This document shows positions 15,498 to 23,341 of a stretch of 64,000 nucleotides of DNA, in pieces; positions within the stretch are counted from its first letter, which is position 1, and each line of letters opens with the position of its first letter. The notes beneath the pieces are model-generated. The model saw nothing but the letters and a program-made list of their open reading frames with translations, did no database searches and was not told where the DNA came from. The stretch spans positions 129,205 through 193,204 of the forward strand of contig JALHMT010000004.1 of the NCBI GenBank assembly GCA_022843905.1, read 5' to 3'. A program made the translations under genes and the position numbers. Source of the stretch: Rubrivivax sp. GTDB taxonomy: Bacteria; Pseudomonadota; Gammaproteobacteria; Burkholderiales; Burkholderiaceae_C.

Positions 15498-16952
15498 ATG
15501 GCCGTGCCCGGCACCCTCCCTCTCGCTGCATCAGCCCCGCCGCCGGCGTCCGGCGTGCCGCCCCGCAGCGCGCCCGGCGCTGCGCGCGGCCGGAACGACG
15601 GCACGGCGGGCTTTGCCGGTGCACTGGCTGCCGCCGCGCAGTCAAGAGATGCCGACCCGGCCGATACCACCCGTGACGCCAAGGGTCCCAGCGCCACCGA
15701 AGGGCAGGAAGGCACCGACGACGCCGGCAGCGCTGCCGAGGCGCGGACCGAGGACAAGAAGCCCGTCCCTGCAGCATCGGACAACGCCGATGCGGCCGCT
15801 GCCGCCCTGGCCTGGCCGCCACGGGTGGACGTGCTCGACCTGCGCCCCCCGGGCGCCACGCCGCCCGAGGTGGCCGACAGGGTCGACGGCAGGTTCGCAG
15901 GCGGTCTGCGTGGCAGGACGGACGCGCCCGGTGACCGCCGGCTGCCGCCGGCCTCCGACCCGGCCCAGGCAGATGACGGCGCTCGAAGGAGCAACAACGA
16001 GCCAATCGCATTGATGGCTGGGGTCGCGCCGCGCGCCGCGTCGGACGCCGCGTCAGACGCCGCGTCAGACGCCTCGTCGGACGGCGCGCCGGACGCCTCG
16101 TCGGACGCCGCGCCGGACGCCGCACGCATGGCAACGATGGCCGCCGCGCCACTGTCAATGCAAGGCGAATTCGAAGCACCCAAGGTCGATTCCCGACGGG
16201 GCCCTCGCCCCGCCGGACCGCGCCCGGATCTGGCGATGTCCGCGGGCACCGCCCTGGCCGAGAAACCGGCCATCGTCTTGCAGCCCGCCACGAGCCCGAG
16301 CGCCATGCCCGCCAGTGACCCGACGACGCCCACGACCCCGACCACGCGGACGCTGCAGGACACCACCGCCGTCGAGGCCCGGCTCGGCGTCGCCGATCCG
16401 AAGGTCAGCGAAGCGGCGCTGCCGACCGACCCCCGGCAGCAGACCCTGCCGCCCTCGCCCGGCCTGGCGGCATCAAACGCCGGGAACTTCGTCGCCAAGG
16501 CGGCTGAGGCGCCGGCCCGCTTCGAAGCGCAGCTCGAGGCCGCCCTGCACAGCCCCGAGTTCGTGCCTTCACTGGGCGCCCAGGTCAGCACGCTGGTGCG
16601 CAATGGCATCCCCGAGGCGCGACTGCACCTGCATCCCGCAGAACTGGGCCCGATCACGGTGCAGATCGAGATCGACGGCCAGAGCGCCCAGGTCAACATG
16701 GCGGTGGAACACGCGGCCACGCGTCAGGTGCTGGAACAGGCCATACCGACGCTGGCCTCGGCCTTGCGCGACAGCGGACTGACGCTGACCGGCGGCGGCG
16801 TCTTCCAGCAGCCCCGCGACCCGCACGGCACCCCGGGCGAACGCAACGCGGCCGGCGGGCGACGGTCCGGGTCTGCCGATGATGCCGATGCCCTGCCCGC
16901 CGCGGCACCGCGCGCGCGCATTCAGCGCGGCGCGCTGGACGTGTACGCCTGA
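15498..16952 (+). CDS. fliK: Flagellar hook-length control protein FliK
   Basis: FliK measures hook length and switches export from rod/hook to filament substrates. The 484-residue protein has a long disordered Ala/Pro/Asp-rich N-terminal and central part (about 1-330) and a folded C-terminal domain with VRNGIPEARLHLHPAELGPITVQIEIDGQSAQVNMAVEHAATRQVLEQAIPTLASALRDSGL, the FliK core with the LHPxxLGxv motif (about 372-433). Residues about 180-207 are encoded by a 12-bp tandem repeat (16035-16118). The gene ends the fliF-K run; a large palindrome and a weak terminator follow. Confidence 0.94.
   Translation: MAVPGTLPLAASAPPPASGVPPRSAPGAARGRNDGTAGFAGALAAAAQSRDADPADTTRDAKGPSATEGQEGTDDAGSAAEARTEDKKPVPAASDNADAAAAALAWPPRVDVLDLRPPGATPPEVADRVDGRFAGGLRGRTDAPGDRRLPPASDPAQADDGARRSNNEPIALMAGVAPRAASDAASDAASDASSDGAPDASSDAAPDAARMATMAAAPLSMQGEFEAPKVDSRRGPRPAGPRPDLAMSAGTALAEKPAIVLQPATSPSAMPASDPTTPTTPTTRTLQDTTAVEARLGVADPKVSEAALPTDPRQQTLPPSPGLAASNAGNFVAKAAEAPARFEAQLEAALHSPEFVPSLGAQVSTLVRNGIPEARLHLHPAELGPITVQIEIDGQSAQVNMAVEHAATRQVLEQAIPTLASALRDSGLTLTGGGVFQQPRDPHGTPGERNAAGGRRSGSADDADALPAAAPRARIQRGALDVYA
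16035..16118 (+). repeat. Seven-copy 12-bp tandem repeat in fliK
   Basis: Seven in-frame copies of a 12-base unit close to GCCGCGTCAGAC, adding about 28 residues of A-S-D and A-P-D type to the FliK linker. Copies 2 and 3 are identical, the others differ by one to three bases. Slippage here would change the FliK linker length without breaking the frame. Confidence 0.85.
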
Positions 16953-16965
16953 GTCGCCGTTGCCC

Positions 16966-16995
16966 GTCGCAGCGGCCGCCGGCGGCCGCTGCGAC
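16966..16995. repeat. Perfect 30-bp palindrome after fliK
   Basis: Bases 16966-16980 (GTCGCAGCGGCCGCC) are the exact reverse complement of 16981-16995, with no loop. It begins 14 bases after the fliK stop. As RNA it would form a very stable stem at the fliK-fliL junction; as DNA it could be a binding site for a dimeric protein. No U-run follows directly. Confidence 0.85.
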
Positions 16996-17026
16996 GTCCT
17001 GCCTGCCGCGCTGCGCGGCCACGAAA

Positions 17027-17049
17027 GGGCTGTCAAAGCCCCGTCTTTT
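17027..17049 (+). terminator. Weak terminator candidate between fliK and fliL
   Basis: GGGCT (17027-17031) pairs with AGCCC (17037-17041) and is followed by CGTCTTTTC. The stem is short and the T tract interrupted, so it may only attenuate. Together with the palindrome at 16966 it suggests a transcript boundary between fliFGHIJK and fliLMNOPQR. Confidence 0.4.
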
Positions 17050-17147
17050 CTCGGCGTGCCGGACACCCCCTCTTTCGAATAATGGCCTGCAAGGTTCGCC
17101 GAGCGCCGTCCCCGGCGCCGGCGTGAACCGCAGGTCCAGGAGAGTCC

Positions 17148-17768
17148 ATGTCCAACGCTGCCGCGGCCGCCGCCGCCGATGCCCCCGCCCCCAAGGGCAA
17201 GAAGAAGCTCATCATCATCATCGCCGCCGCCTTGCTGGTGCTGTTGCTGGGGGGCGGCGCAGCGTTCATGATGATGGGCAAGAAGGCCTCCGCGGACGAC
17301 GAGGACGCCGACGGCCAAGGCAGCAAGCCCAAGGCTTCGGCCAAGGCGCAGTCCAAGGCGGCCGACCCCAAGGCCGTGCCCCACTACGCGCCGCTCGAAC
17401 CCTTCACGGTGAACCTGGCCGACCGCGAGGCCGAGCGCTATGCGCAGATCGGCATCACGCTGGAGGTCGGTGATCCGAAGGTCGCCGATCAGATCAAGGT
17501 CTTCACGCCGGCCATCAGGAACAACATCCTGATGGTGCTGGCGCACAAGACCTCGGCGCAATTGCTGGAACGCGAAGGCAAGGTCAAGCTGGCCGAAGAG
17601 GTCAAGCGCGCCGCCTCGCGCGGCCTGGGCTACGAGGTGGAGGAACCCGAGCCCGCGGACGCCGAGGACGAGGAAGACGCTGCACCGAAGAAGAAGCGCA
17701 AGAAGAAGGCACCCGAGCCCGACCTGCCGATCACGGCCGTGCACTTCTCGAACTTCATCGTCCAGTAA
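17148..17768 (+). CDS. fliL: Flagellar basal body-associated protein FliL
   Basis: FliL is a single-pass inner membrane protein that rings the MotAB stator and supports torque. The 206-residue protein has a lysine-flanked membrane helix (LIIIIAAALLVLLLGGGAAFMMMG, about 23-46), a charged linker and a periplasmic stomatin-like domain (VPHYAPLEPFTVNLADREAERYAQIGITLEV, about 80-110). There is an unusual Glu/Lys-rich stretch near the C-terminus (EEPEPADAEDEEDAAPKKKRKKKAPEPD, about 165-192), before the last strand ITAVHFSNFIVQ. It is somewhat longer than the E. coli protein (154 residues) because of that insert. Confidence 0.94.
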   Translation: MSNAAAAAAADAPAPKGKKKLIIIIAAALLVLLLGGGAAFMMMGKKASADDEDADGQGSKPKASAKAQSKAADPKAVPHYAPLEPFTVNLADREAERYAQIGITLEVGDPKVADQIKVFTPAIRNNILMVLAHKTSAQLLEREGKVKLAEEVKRAASRGLGYEVEEPEPADAEDEEDAAPKKKRKKKAPEPDLPITAVHFSNFIVQ

Positions 17769-17798
17769 CGCAGGCACCGGCGGCGCACCGCAGCTCAG

Positions 17799-18803
17799 AT
17801 GAACCAGCAGATCCTTTCGCAGGACGAGGTCGACGCCCTCCTGCAGGGCATCACCGGCGAGAGCCAGAAGCTCGAGCAGGAAGAACAGGTCGCAGGCGGC
17901 GTCCGCGACTACGACCTGGGCAACCAGGAGCGCATCGTCCGCGGCCGCATGCCGACGATGGAGGTCATCAACGAGCGCTTCGCCCGCAACATCCGCGTCG
18001 GCCTCTTCAACCTCATCCGCAAGAGCCCGGAAGTCTCCATCGGCGGCATCAAGGTGCAGAAGTACAGCGCCTTCCTGCGCGAGATCGTGGTGCCCACCAA
18101 CTTCAACGTGGCCGCGGTGAGGCCGCTGCGCGGCTCGGGCCTGATCGTCTGCGATCCGAGCCTGGTGTTCGCCGTCATCGATGCGCTGTTCGGCGGCGTG
18201 GGCAAGTTCCACACGCGCATCGAGGGCCGGGACTTCTCGGCCACCGAGCTGCGCGTGATCCTGCGCCTGGTGGAAGTCATCATCAGCGAGTACCGAAAGG
18301 CCTGGCAGGGCATCTACCCGCTGGAGCTGGAATACCAGCGCTCGGAGATGCAGCCGCAGTTCGCCAACATCGCCACGCCCAGCGAGATCGTGGTGTCGAC
18401 CTCGTTCACGCTGGAGATCGGCGAGACCAGCGGCTCGGTGCACTTCTGCATTCCCTACGCCACGCTGGAGCCCATCCGCGACGTGCTGTATTCGTCGATG
18501 CAGGGCGACTCGACCGAGCCCGACCGGCGCTGGGTCAACCTGCTGAAGCACCAGATCCAGGACGCCACGGTGGAACTGGTGGTCGAGCTGGCCAAGGCAC
18601 CGGCGACGGTGGAGCAGCTGCTCTCCTTCAAGCCCGGCGACTTCATCGAGCTCGATCTCGATCCCATGGTGCAGGCCAAGGTCGACGGCGTGCCGGTGCT
18701 CGACTGCCACTACGGCACGTCCAACGGCCGCTACTCGATCAAGGTCGATCAATTGCTGTCCAGCTCCGAACTGAGCTGGATCGGAGCCCACAATGCCAGC
18801 TGA
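17799..18803 (+). CDS. fliM: Flagellar motor switch protein FliM
   Basis: FliM is the C-ring subunit that binds phospho-CheY. The 334-residue protein begins MNQQILSQDEVDALLQGI, containing the N-terminal CheY-binding peptide LSQDEVDALL (about 6-15). The middle domain with RMPTMEVINERFARNIRVGLFNLIRKSPEVSI and GSGLIVCDPSLVFAVIDALFGG follows, then a C-terminal SpoA domain. It overlaps fliN by 11 bases, as is common in this operon. Full length and all domains are intact. Confidence 0.97.
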   Translation: MNQQILSQDEVDALLQGITGESQKLEQEEQVAGGVRDYDLGNQERIVRGRMPTMEVINERFARNIRVGLFNLIRKSPEVSIGGIKVQKYSAFLREIVVPTNFNVAAVRPLRGSGLIVCDPSLVFAVIDALFGGVGKFHTRIEGRDFSATELRVILRLVEVIISEYRKAWQGIYPLELEYQRSEMQPQFANIATPSEIVVSTSFTLEIGETSGSVHFCIPYATLEPIRDVLYSSMQGDSTEPDRRWVNLLKHQIQDATVELVVELAKAPATVEQLLSFKPGDFIELDLDPMVQAKVDGVPVLDCHYGTSNGRYSIKVDQLLSSSELSWIGAHNAS

Positions 18804-19236
18804 CAACAATGCCGAAATGTCCGAAGAGGACCGCATGGCCGCCGAATGGGCAGCCGCGCTGTCCGAGGACAAGCCGGCCAACGAGGTGGCGTCCGACGTG
18901 ACCACGGCGGCCGACACGGTGGCGCCGGCGTCGTTCACGAACTTCTCGGCAGCGCCGGTGATCGCGGCGGGCAACGACATCAACATGATCCTCGACATCC
19001 CGGTGCAGCTCACCGTGGAGCTGGGCCGCACGAGGATCCCGATCAAGCACATCCTGCAGCTGGCGCAGGGCTCGGTGGTCGAGCTCGAGGCGATGGCCGG
19101 CGAGCCGATGGACGTGCTGGTCAACGGCTACCTGATCGCACAGGGCGAGGTGGTGGTGGTGAACGACAAGTTCGGCATCCGCCTGACCGACATCGTGACG
19201 CCCAGCGAGCGCATGCGCAGGCTGAGCCGGACTTGA
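18793..19236 (+). CDS. fliN: Flagellar motor switch protein FliN
   Basis: FliN forms the base of the C-ring with FliM and helps dock FliH. The 147-residue protein has a variable acidic N-terminus (1-60) and the SpoA/CheC-like C-terminal domain: LDIPVQLTVELGRTRIPIKHILQLAQGSVVELEAMAGEPMDVLVNGYLIAQGEVVVVNDKFGIRLTDIVTPSERMRRL (about 69-145), one of the best conserved flagellar sequences. Starts inside the fliM end. Length is normal for the proteobacterial family. Confidence 0.97.
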   Translation: MPADNNAEMSEEDRMAAEWAAALSEDKPANEVASDVTTAADTVAPASFTNFSAAPVIAAGNDINMILDIPVQLTVELGRTRIPIKHILQLAQGSVVELEAMAGEPMDVLVNGYLIAQGEVVVVNDKFGIRLTDIVTPSERMRRLSRT

Positions 19237-19256
19237 GCCGGAAGCGGGACAACACG

Positions 19257-19622
19257 ATGACGACCGGACAAGGCCTCAGCGCGATCGGATGGTTCCTGGC
19301 CATCGTGGTGCTCATCCCGCTGCTGCTGTGGATGTTCAAGCGCTCGCCCATGGGCCGCAACCTCGGCCAGGGCCCGATGCGCCAGACCGGCACGCTGGCG
19401 CTGACCCCGCAGGCCCGCGTGGTGACGGTCGAGATCGGCCAGGGCGAAGAACGTCGCTGGCTGGTGCTGGGCGTGACCGCCGCCAACGTCAACCTGCTCT
19501 ACATGCTGAGCCCGCCGGATGCGGGCGACGCGCCGCCGGCCGCCCCCACCACGCCGGCCGAGGGCTTCGCCCAGCTGCTCACTCGCATCAAGGGAAACCC
19601 CGGTGATGGCCTCCCTCGCTGA
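19257..19622 (+). CDS. fliO: Flagellar biosynthesis protein FliO
   Basis: FliO is a small membrane factor that helps assemble the FliPQR export gate. The 121-residue protein has one membrane helix ([23 protein letters not shown], about 8-30), then a cytoplasmic SH3-like part with [36 protein letters not shown]. The ATG at 19257 lies 20 bases after the fliN stop; longer frames reaching into fliN are not supported. It overlaps fliP by 17 bases. Confidence 0.9.
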   Translation: MTTGQGLSAIGWFLAIVVLIPLLLWMFKRSPMGRNLGQGPMRQTGTLALTPQARVVTVEIGQGEERRWLVLGVTAANVNLLYMLSPPDAGDAPPAAPTTPAEGFAQLLTRIKGNPGDGLPR

Positions 19623-20415
19623 AGGTCGACGCGGCCTGGCCACGGGCCTGCGCCCAGCCCGCGCGGCGCTGGCCCTGCTGTTGGCCACCGGAGCGGGCGC
19701 GGCCTGGGCGCAGGCGTCCACCGGCAGCGGCATCGGTGCGGGCGGCAACCTGCCGCTGATGGTGGCCCAGGGGTCGGGCGGCACGAGCTACTCGGTGCCC
19801 ATCCAGACCCTGCTGTTCTTCACCGCACTGAGCTTCCTGCCGGCGCTGCTGCTGCTGATGACGGGCTTCACGCGCATCGTGATCGTGCTGTCGCTGCTGC
19901 GCCAGGCACTGGGCACGCAGGCTGCGCCGCCCAACCAGGTGATCCTGGGCCTGAGCCTGTTCCTGACCTTCTTCGTGATGGCACCGACCTTCGACAAGGT
20001 CTACGCCGACGCCTGGCAGCCCTTCTCGACCAACCAGATCGCCTTCGACGAGGCGCTCAAGCGCGGCGAGGTTCCGATGCGCGGGTTCATGCTCAAGCAG
20101 ACGAGGCAGAGCGACATGCAGCTCTTCGCCAGGCTGGCCAAGCTGCCGCCCGAGGTGAAGGGCGAGGACATGCCGCTGCGCGTGCTGGTGCCGGCCTTCG
20201 TCACCAGCGAGCTGAAGAGCGCCTTCCAGATCGGCTTCATGATCTTCATCCCCTTCCTCATCATCGACATGATCGTGGCCAGCGTGCTGATGAGTCTGGG
20301 CATGATGATGCTGAGCCCCGTGCTCGTGGCCCTGCCCTTCAAGCTGATGCTGTTCGTGCTGGCCGATGGCTGGAACCTGCTGCTCGGCTCGCTGGCGGCC
20401 TCCTTCGCGACATGA
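19606..20415 (+). CDS. fliP: Flagellar export gate protein FliP
   Basis: FliP forms the pentameric core of the export gate. The 269-residue protein has a cleavable signal-type N-terminus (residues about 1-35 with [17 protein letters not shown]), then the FliP signature [37 protein letters not shown] and the C-terminal block [38 protein letters not shown]. Start ATG 19606 falls within the fliO end. Length and all helices are as expected. It is followed by a 114-bp gap before fliQ, which is unusual, as these genes often abut. Confidence 0.96.
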   Translation: MASLAEGRRGLATGLRPARAALALLLATGAGAAWAQASTGSGIGAGGNLPLMVAQGSGGTSYSVPIQTLLFFTALSFLPALLLLMTGFTRIVIVLSLLRQALGTQAAPPNQVILGLSLFLTFFVMAPTFDKVYADAWQPFSTNQIAFDEALKRGEVPMRGFMLKQTRQSDMQLFARLAKLPPEVKGEDMPLRVLVPAFVTSELKSAFQIGFMIFIPFLIIDMIVASVLMSLGMMMLSPVLVALPFKLMLFVLADGWNLLLGSLAASFAT

Positions 20416-20529
20416 CGACCCCCGGCCACCTGGCGTCCGCCCTTGCACTGCGCGCTGACCTGTCCCTTGGCGGGACGAGCGGCCGGTTCACGATGGCACA
20501 AGCGTGCGACGCGCGCAGGAGTCTTTGAC

Positions 20530-20799
20530 ATGGATCCCCAACAAGTCCTCACCGTCGGCCAGCAGGCCATGACCATGCTGCTGGTGGTCTCGGCGCCGGT
20601 GCTCATCGTCATCCTGGTGGTGGGCCTGATCGTCAGCGTCTTCCAGGCCGCCACCCAGATCAACGAGTCGACGCTGAGCTTCGTGCCCAAGATCCTGGCC
20701 GCGGTGGCCACGCTGGCCATCGCCGGGCCCTGGATGCTGACCACGCTGGTGGAGTACATCCAGCGCACGCTCAAGGCGCTGCCCGGCGCGGTGCTGTAG
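20530..20799 (+). CDS. fliQ: Flagellar export gate protein FliQ
   Basis: FliQ adds four small subunits to the FliP/FliR gate. The 89-residue protein starts MDPQQVLTVGQQAMTMLLVV and has two membrane helices separated by VFQAATQINESTLSFVPKI, the absolutely typical FliQ loop. The ATG at 20530 is preceded by CAGGAG at about 20515-20520; an upstream in-frame ATG at 20443 would add 29 unrelated residues and is rejected. Confidence 0.96.
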   Translation: MDPQQVLTVGQQAMTMLLVVSAPVLIVILVVGLIVSVFQAATQINESTLSFVPKILAAVATLAIAGPWMLTTLVEYIQRTLKALPGAVL

Positions 20800-20832
20800 G
20801 CCACGGACCGGCGCTGCCGCGCGGCCCATCGG

Positions 20833-21594
20833 ATGATCAGCTTCTCGGAAGCCCAGGTGCTGGGCTGGATCACGCCGCTGCTGTGGCCCTTCATCCGGGC
20901 GCTGGCGCTGTTGAGCTCGCTCCCCATCCTGAGCCTGCGCACGGTGCCCACACGCGTGCGCGTGGCGCTGGCCGCCTTCATCGCGCTGGCGGCGCAGCCC
21001 AGCCTGCCCGAGATGCCGGTGGTGCCGCTGGACTCCGCCCTGGCCGCCACCCTGGTCGTGCAGCAGGTGCTGATCGGGCTCACGCTGGGCTTCGCGGTGC
21101 GCCTGGCCTTCGCCGCGGTGGAGTTCGCCGGCGAGCTCATCGGCCTGCAGATGGGCCTGAACTTCGCTGCCTTCTTCGACCCCATCAGCGCCAGCACGGC
21201 CACCAGCAGCAGCCGCTTCTTCGGCACGCTGATCGCGTGGCTGTTCATCGTGATCAATGGTCACCTGATGATCATCGCGGCGCTGGTGAAGAGCTTCACG
21301 GCCTTCCCGGTCGGCCCCGAGCCCTTCGCCTTCCTGCGGGCCACGCAGCCACAGGAGTGGGGCAGCGAGATCTTCGCCACGGGCCTGTGGATCGCGCTGC
21401 CCGTCATCGCGCTTCTGCTCATCGTCAACCTCGTGCTGGGCGTGATCTCGCGCGTCGCGCCGCAGATCAATGTCTTCGCCATCGGATTTCCCATCACGCT
21501 GGGCGTGGGACTGATCGGCATGCTGCTGACGCTGCCCGCGCTGCAGGTGCCGTTCACGATGGTGCTGGAGCGTATGCTGTCGCACTTTCAATGA
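20833..21594 (+). CDS. fliR: Flagellar export gate protein FliR
   Basis: FliR completes the export gate and contacts FlhB. The 253-residue membrane protein starts MISFSEAQVLGWITPLLWPFIRALALLSSLPILS and contains the family's GLTLGFAVRLAFAAVEFAGELIGLQMGLNFAAFFDP and a C-terminal VNLVLGVISRVAPQINVFAIGFPITLGVGLIGMLLTLP segment (about 195-230). Last gene of the fliLMNOPQR run, 33 bases after fliQ. flhB is not here; it must be elsewhere. Confidence 0.96.
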   Translation: MISFSEAQVLGWITPLLWPFIRALALLSSLPILSLRTVPTRVRVALAAFIALAAQPSLPEMPVVPLDSALAATLVVQQVLIGLTLGFAVRLAFAAVEFAGELIGLQMGLNFAAFFDPISASTATSSSRFFGTLIAWLFIVINGHLMIIAALVKSFTAFPVGPEPFAFLRATQPQEWGSEIFATGLWIALPVIALLLIVNLVLGVISRVAPQINVFAIGFPITLGVGLIGMLLTLPALQVPFTMVLERMLSHFQ

Positions 21595-21627
21595 CGGCAC
21601 GGCGGCGACGCCGGCCCCGCAACCCCG

Positions 21628-22416
21628 ATGCCGCCGACCTGGCGTGAACAAGCCCTGGCGGCCCTGCAGACCGCCGAACCGGCGGACAAGGCCGCCGCCG
21701 CGACGGTCATCGAAACGACCGCGCCGTCAGGCGCCGCGCTTCGGCTGCAGGCTGCGGGTCCCTTGCCGGGCCGGCTCACCAAGCCGCTGCTGGTGCATCC
21801 CTCTTCGCTGAAGACACGCAGCCCGAACACACTGCAGGGCCGTGCCGCGCTGCTGCACGCGCTGGCGCACATCGAGCTCAACGCCATCGACCTGGCGCTC
21901 GACGCCGTGTGGCGCTTCCCCGACCTGCCCGAGGCCTTCTATGCCGACTGGCTGCTCGTCGCGCGCGAGGAAGCGCACCACTTCACGCTGCTGCGCGCGC
22001 ACCTGCGCACGCTGGGCGTGGACTATGGCGACCTGCCCGCGCACAACGGCCTGTGGGAGATGGCCGAACGCACGGCCGGCGACCTGCTGGCCCGCCTGGC
22101 CCTGGTGCCGCGCACGCTGGAAGCACGCGGCCTGGACGCCGCCCCGCCGATACGCGCCAAGCTCGCCGCCGCCGGCGACCACGAGGCCGCCGCCATCCTC
22201 GACATCATCCTGCGCGACGAGGTCGGCCACGTCGCCATCGGCAACCGCTGGTACCGCTGGCTGTGCCAGCAGCGTAGCCTGGACCCGATCACCACGTACG
22301 CCGAACTCGCGCTGCGCTACCGGGCGCCGGCCCTGAAAGGCCCCTTCAACCTCGAAGCCCGCCGCCGCGCCGGTTTCGTGCCCGAAGAACTGGCTGCGCT
22401 GCAGCGCAGCCCTTGA
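21628..22416 (+). CDS. Ferritin-like DUF455 family protein
   Basis: A 262-residue all-helical protein of the DUF455 ferritin-like group. The di-iron type motifs are visible: HALAHIELNAIDLALDAVWRF (about 74-94, ExxH-like arrangement with E and H), REEAHHFTLLRAHL (about 112-125) and RDEVGHVAIGNRWY (about 193-206). Members are annotated as ferritin-like or MiaE-like hydroxylase homologues; the substrate of this one is unknown. It follows fliR on the same strand by 33 bases but is a housekeeping-type gene in related genomes, and ends 12 bases from the convergent xerD stop. Confidence 0.85.
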   Translation: MPPTWREQALAALQTAEPADKAAAATVIETTAPSGAALRLQAAGPLPGRLTKPLLVHPSSLKTRSPNTLQGRAALLHALAHIELNAIDLALDAVWRFPDLPEAFYADWLLVAREEAHHFTLLRAHLRTLGVDYGDLPAHNGLWEMAERTAGDLLARLALVPRTLEARGLDAAPPIRAKLAAAGDHEAAAILDIILRDEVGHVAIGNRWYRWLCQQRSLDPITTYAELALRYRAPALKGPFNLEARRRAGFVPEELAALQRSP

Positions 22417-22428
22417 GCGCCCCGCGCC

Positions 22429-23334
22429 TCATCCCCGAGGGTGGTGCTTCGCGTGCAGCTGCCGCAGCCGTTCGCGCGCGACGTGGGTGTAGATCGTGGT
22501 TGTGCCGATGTCGGCGTGGCCCAGCAGCATCTGCACCACGCGCAGGTCGGCGCCGTGGTTCAGCAGGTGCGTGGCGAAGGCGTGGCGCAAGGTGTGCGGC
22601 GACAGCGGTGCGGTGATGCCGGCCTGCGCCGCATGACGCTTGATGATCTGCCAGAACATCTGACGCGTCATGCCGGCGCCGCGCACGGTGACGAACAAGG
22701 CGTCGCTGCTGCGCCCCTGCAGGATGGCGGGGCGCGCTTCGGCGATGTAGCTGGTGAGCCAGCGGTGCGCCTCTTCGCCGAAGGGGACCAGGCGCTCCTT
22801 GGCACCCTTGCCCAGCACGCGCAGCACACCCTCGCTCAAGCCCAGGTGCACCGACTTCAGCGTGACCAGTTCGCTCACGCGCAAGCCACTGGCATAGATC
22901 ACCTCCAGCATGGTGCGGTCGCGATGCCCCAGCGCCGTGCCGACGTCGGGTGCGGCCAGCAGCGCCTCGACCTGGGACTCGCTGAGCGTCTTGGGCACAC
23001 GCAGCGGCTGCCGCGCGGCGAGCAGCTTCAGCGTCGGGTCGGCGCGCACGCGGTGCTCGCGCAGCGCCCAGCGGAAGTAGCGCTTGAACACCGTCAGCCG
23101 GCGGTTGGCCGTGGTGGCCCGCGTCTGCCCGAAGCGGGCGGTGATGTAGCCCAGCAGGTCGGACTCGCGCGTTTCGTCCAGCCCGGCCTGGCGTTCGGCA
23201 TCCAGCCAGGCGGCGAAGAGCGTCAGGTCGCGGCGATAGGCGGCCAGCGTCAGCGGCGCCAGGCCGTCCTCGATCCACAGGGCATCGACGAAACGGTCGA
23301 TGGCCGCGGCGCTGGCCGCCGGCAGCGCCGCCAT
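22429..23334 (-). CDS. xerD: Site-specific tyrosine recombinase XerD
   Basis: XerD with XerC resolves chromosome dimers at dif near the division septum. The 301-residue protein has the N-terminal SAM-like domain (1-105) and the catalytic domain. The tyrosine recombinase residues are visible: Arg in YASGLRVSELVTL, Lys in GKGAKERLVP, HxxR in LSPHTLRHAFATHLL, His in LLGHADIGTTTIYTH and the nucleophile Tyr in the same motif. Length matches XerD rather than a phage integrase, and no att site or phage genes are nearby. Confidence 0.93.
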   Translation of the reverse strand: MAALPAASAAAIDRFVDALWIEDGLAPLTLAAYRRDLTLFAAWLDAERQAGLDETRESDLLGYITARFGQTRATTANRRLTVFKRYFRWALREHRVRADPTLKLLAARQPLRVPKTLSESQVEALLAAPDVGTALGHRDRTMLEVIYASGLRVSELVTLKSVHLGLSEGVLRVLGKGAKERLVPFGEEAHRWLTSYIAEARPAILQGRSSDALFVTVRGAGMTRQMFWQIIKRHAAQAGITAPLSPHTLRHAFATHLLNHGADLRVVQMLLGHADIGTTTIYTHVARERLRQLHAKHHPRG

Positions 23335-23341
23335 GGGAGGG

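Noticed and set aside
16569..19124. Minus-strand open frame of about 850 codons across fliK, fliL, fliM and fliN
   Set aside because: Antisense to four certain genes; His/Arg/Gln-rich shadow translation with no domain.
22429..23334. Tyrosine recombinase as a sign of a mobile element
   Set aside because: Full-length similarity is to housekeeping XerD; there are no phage, transposase or att features around it.
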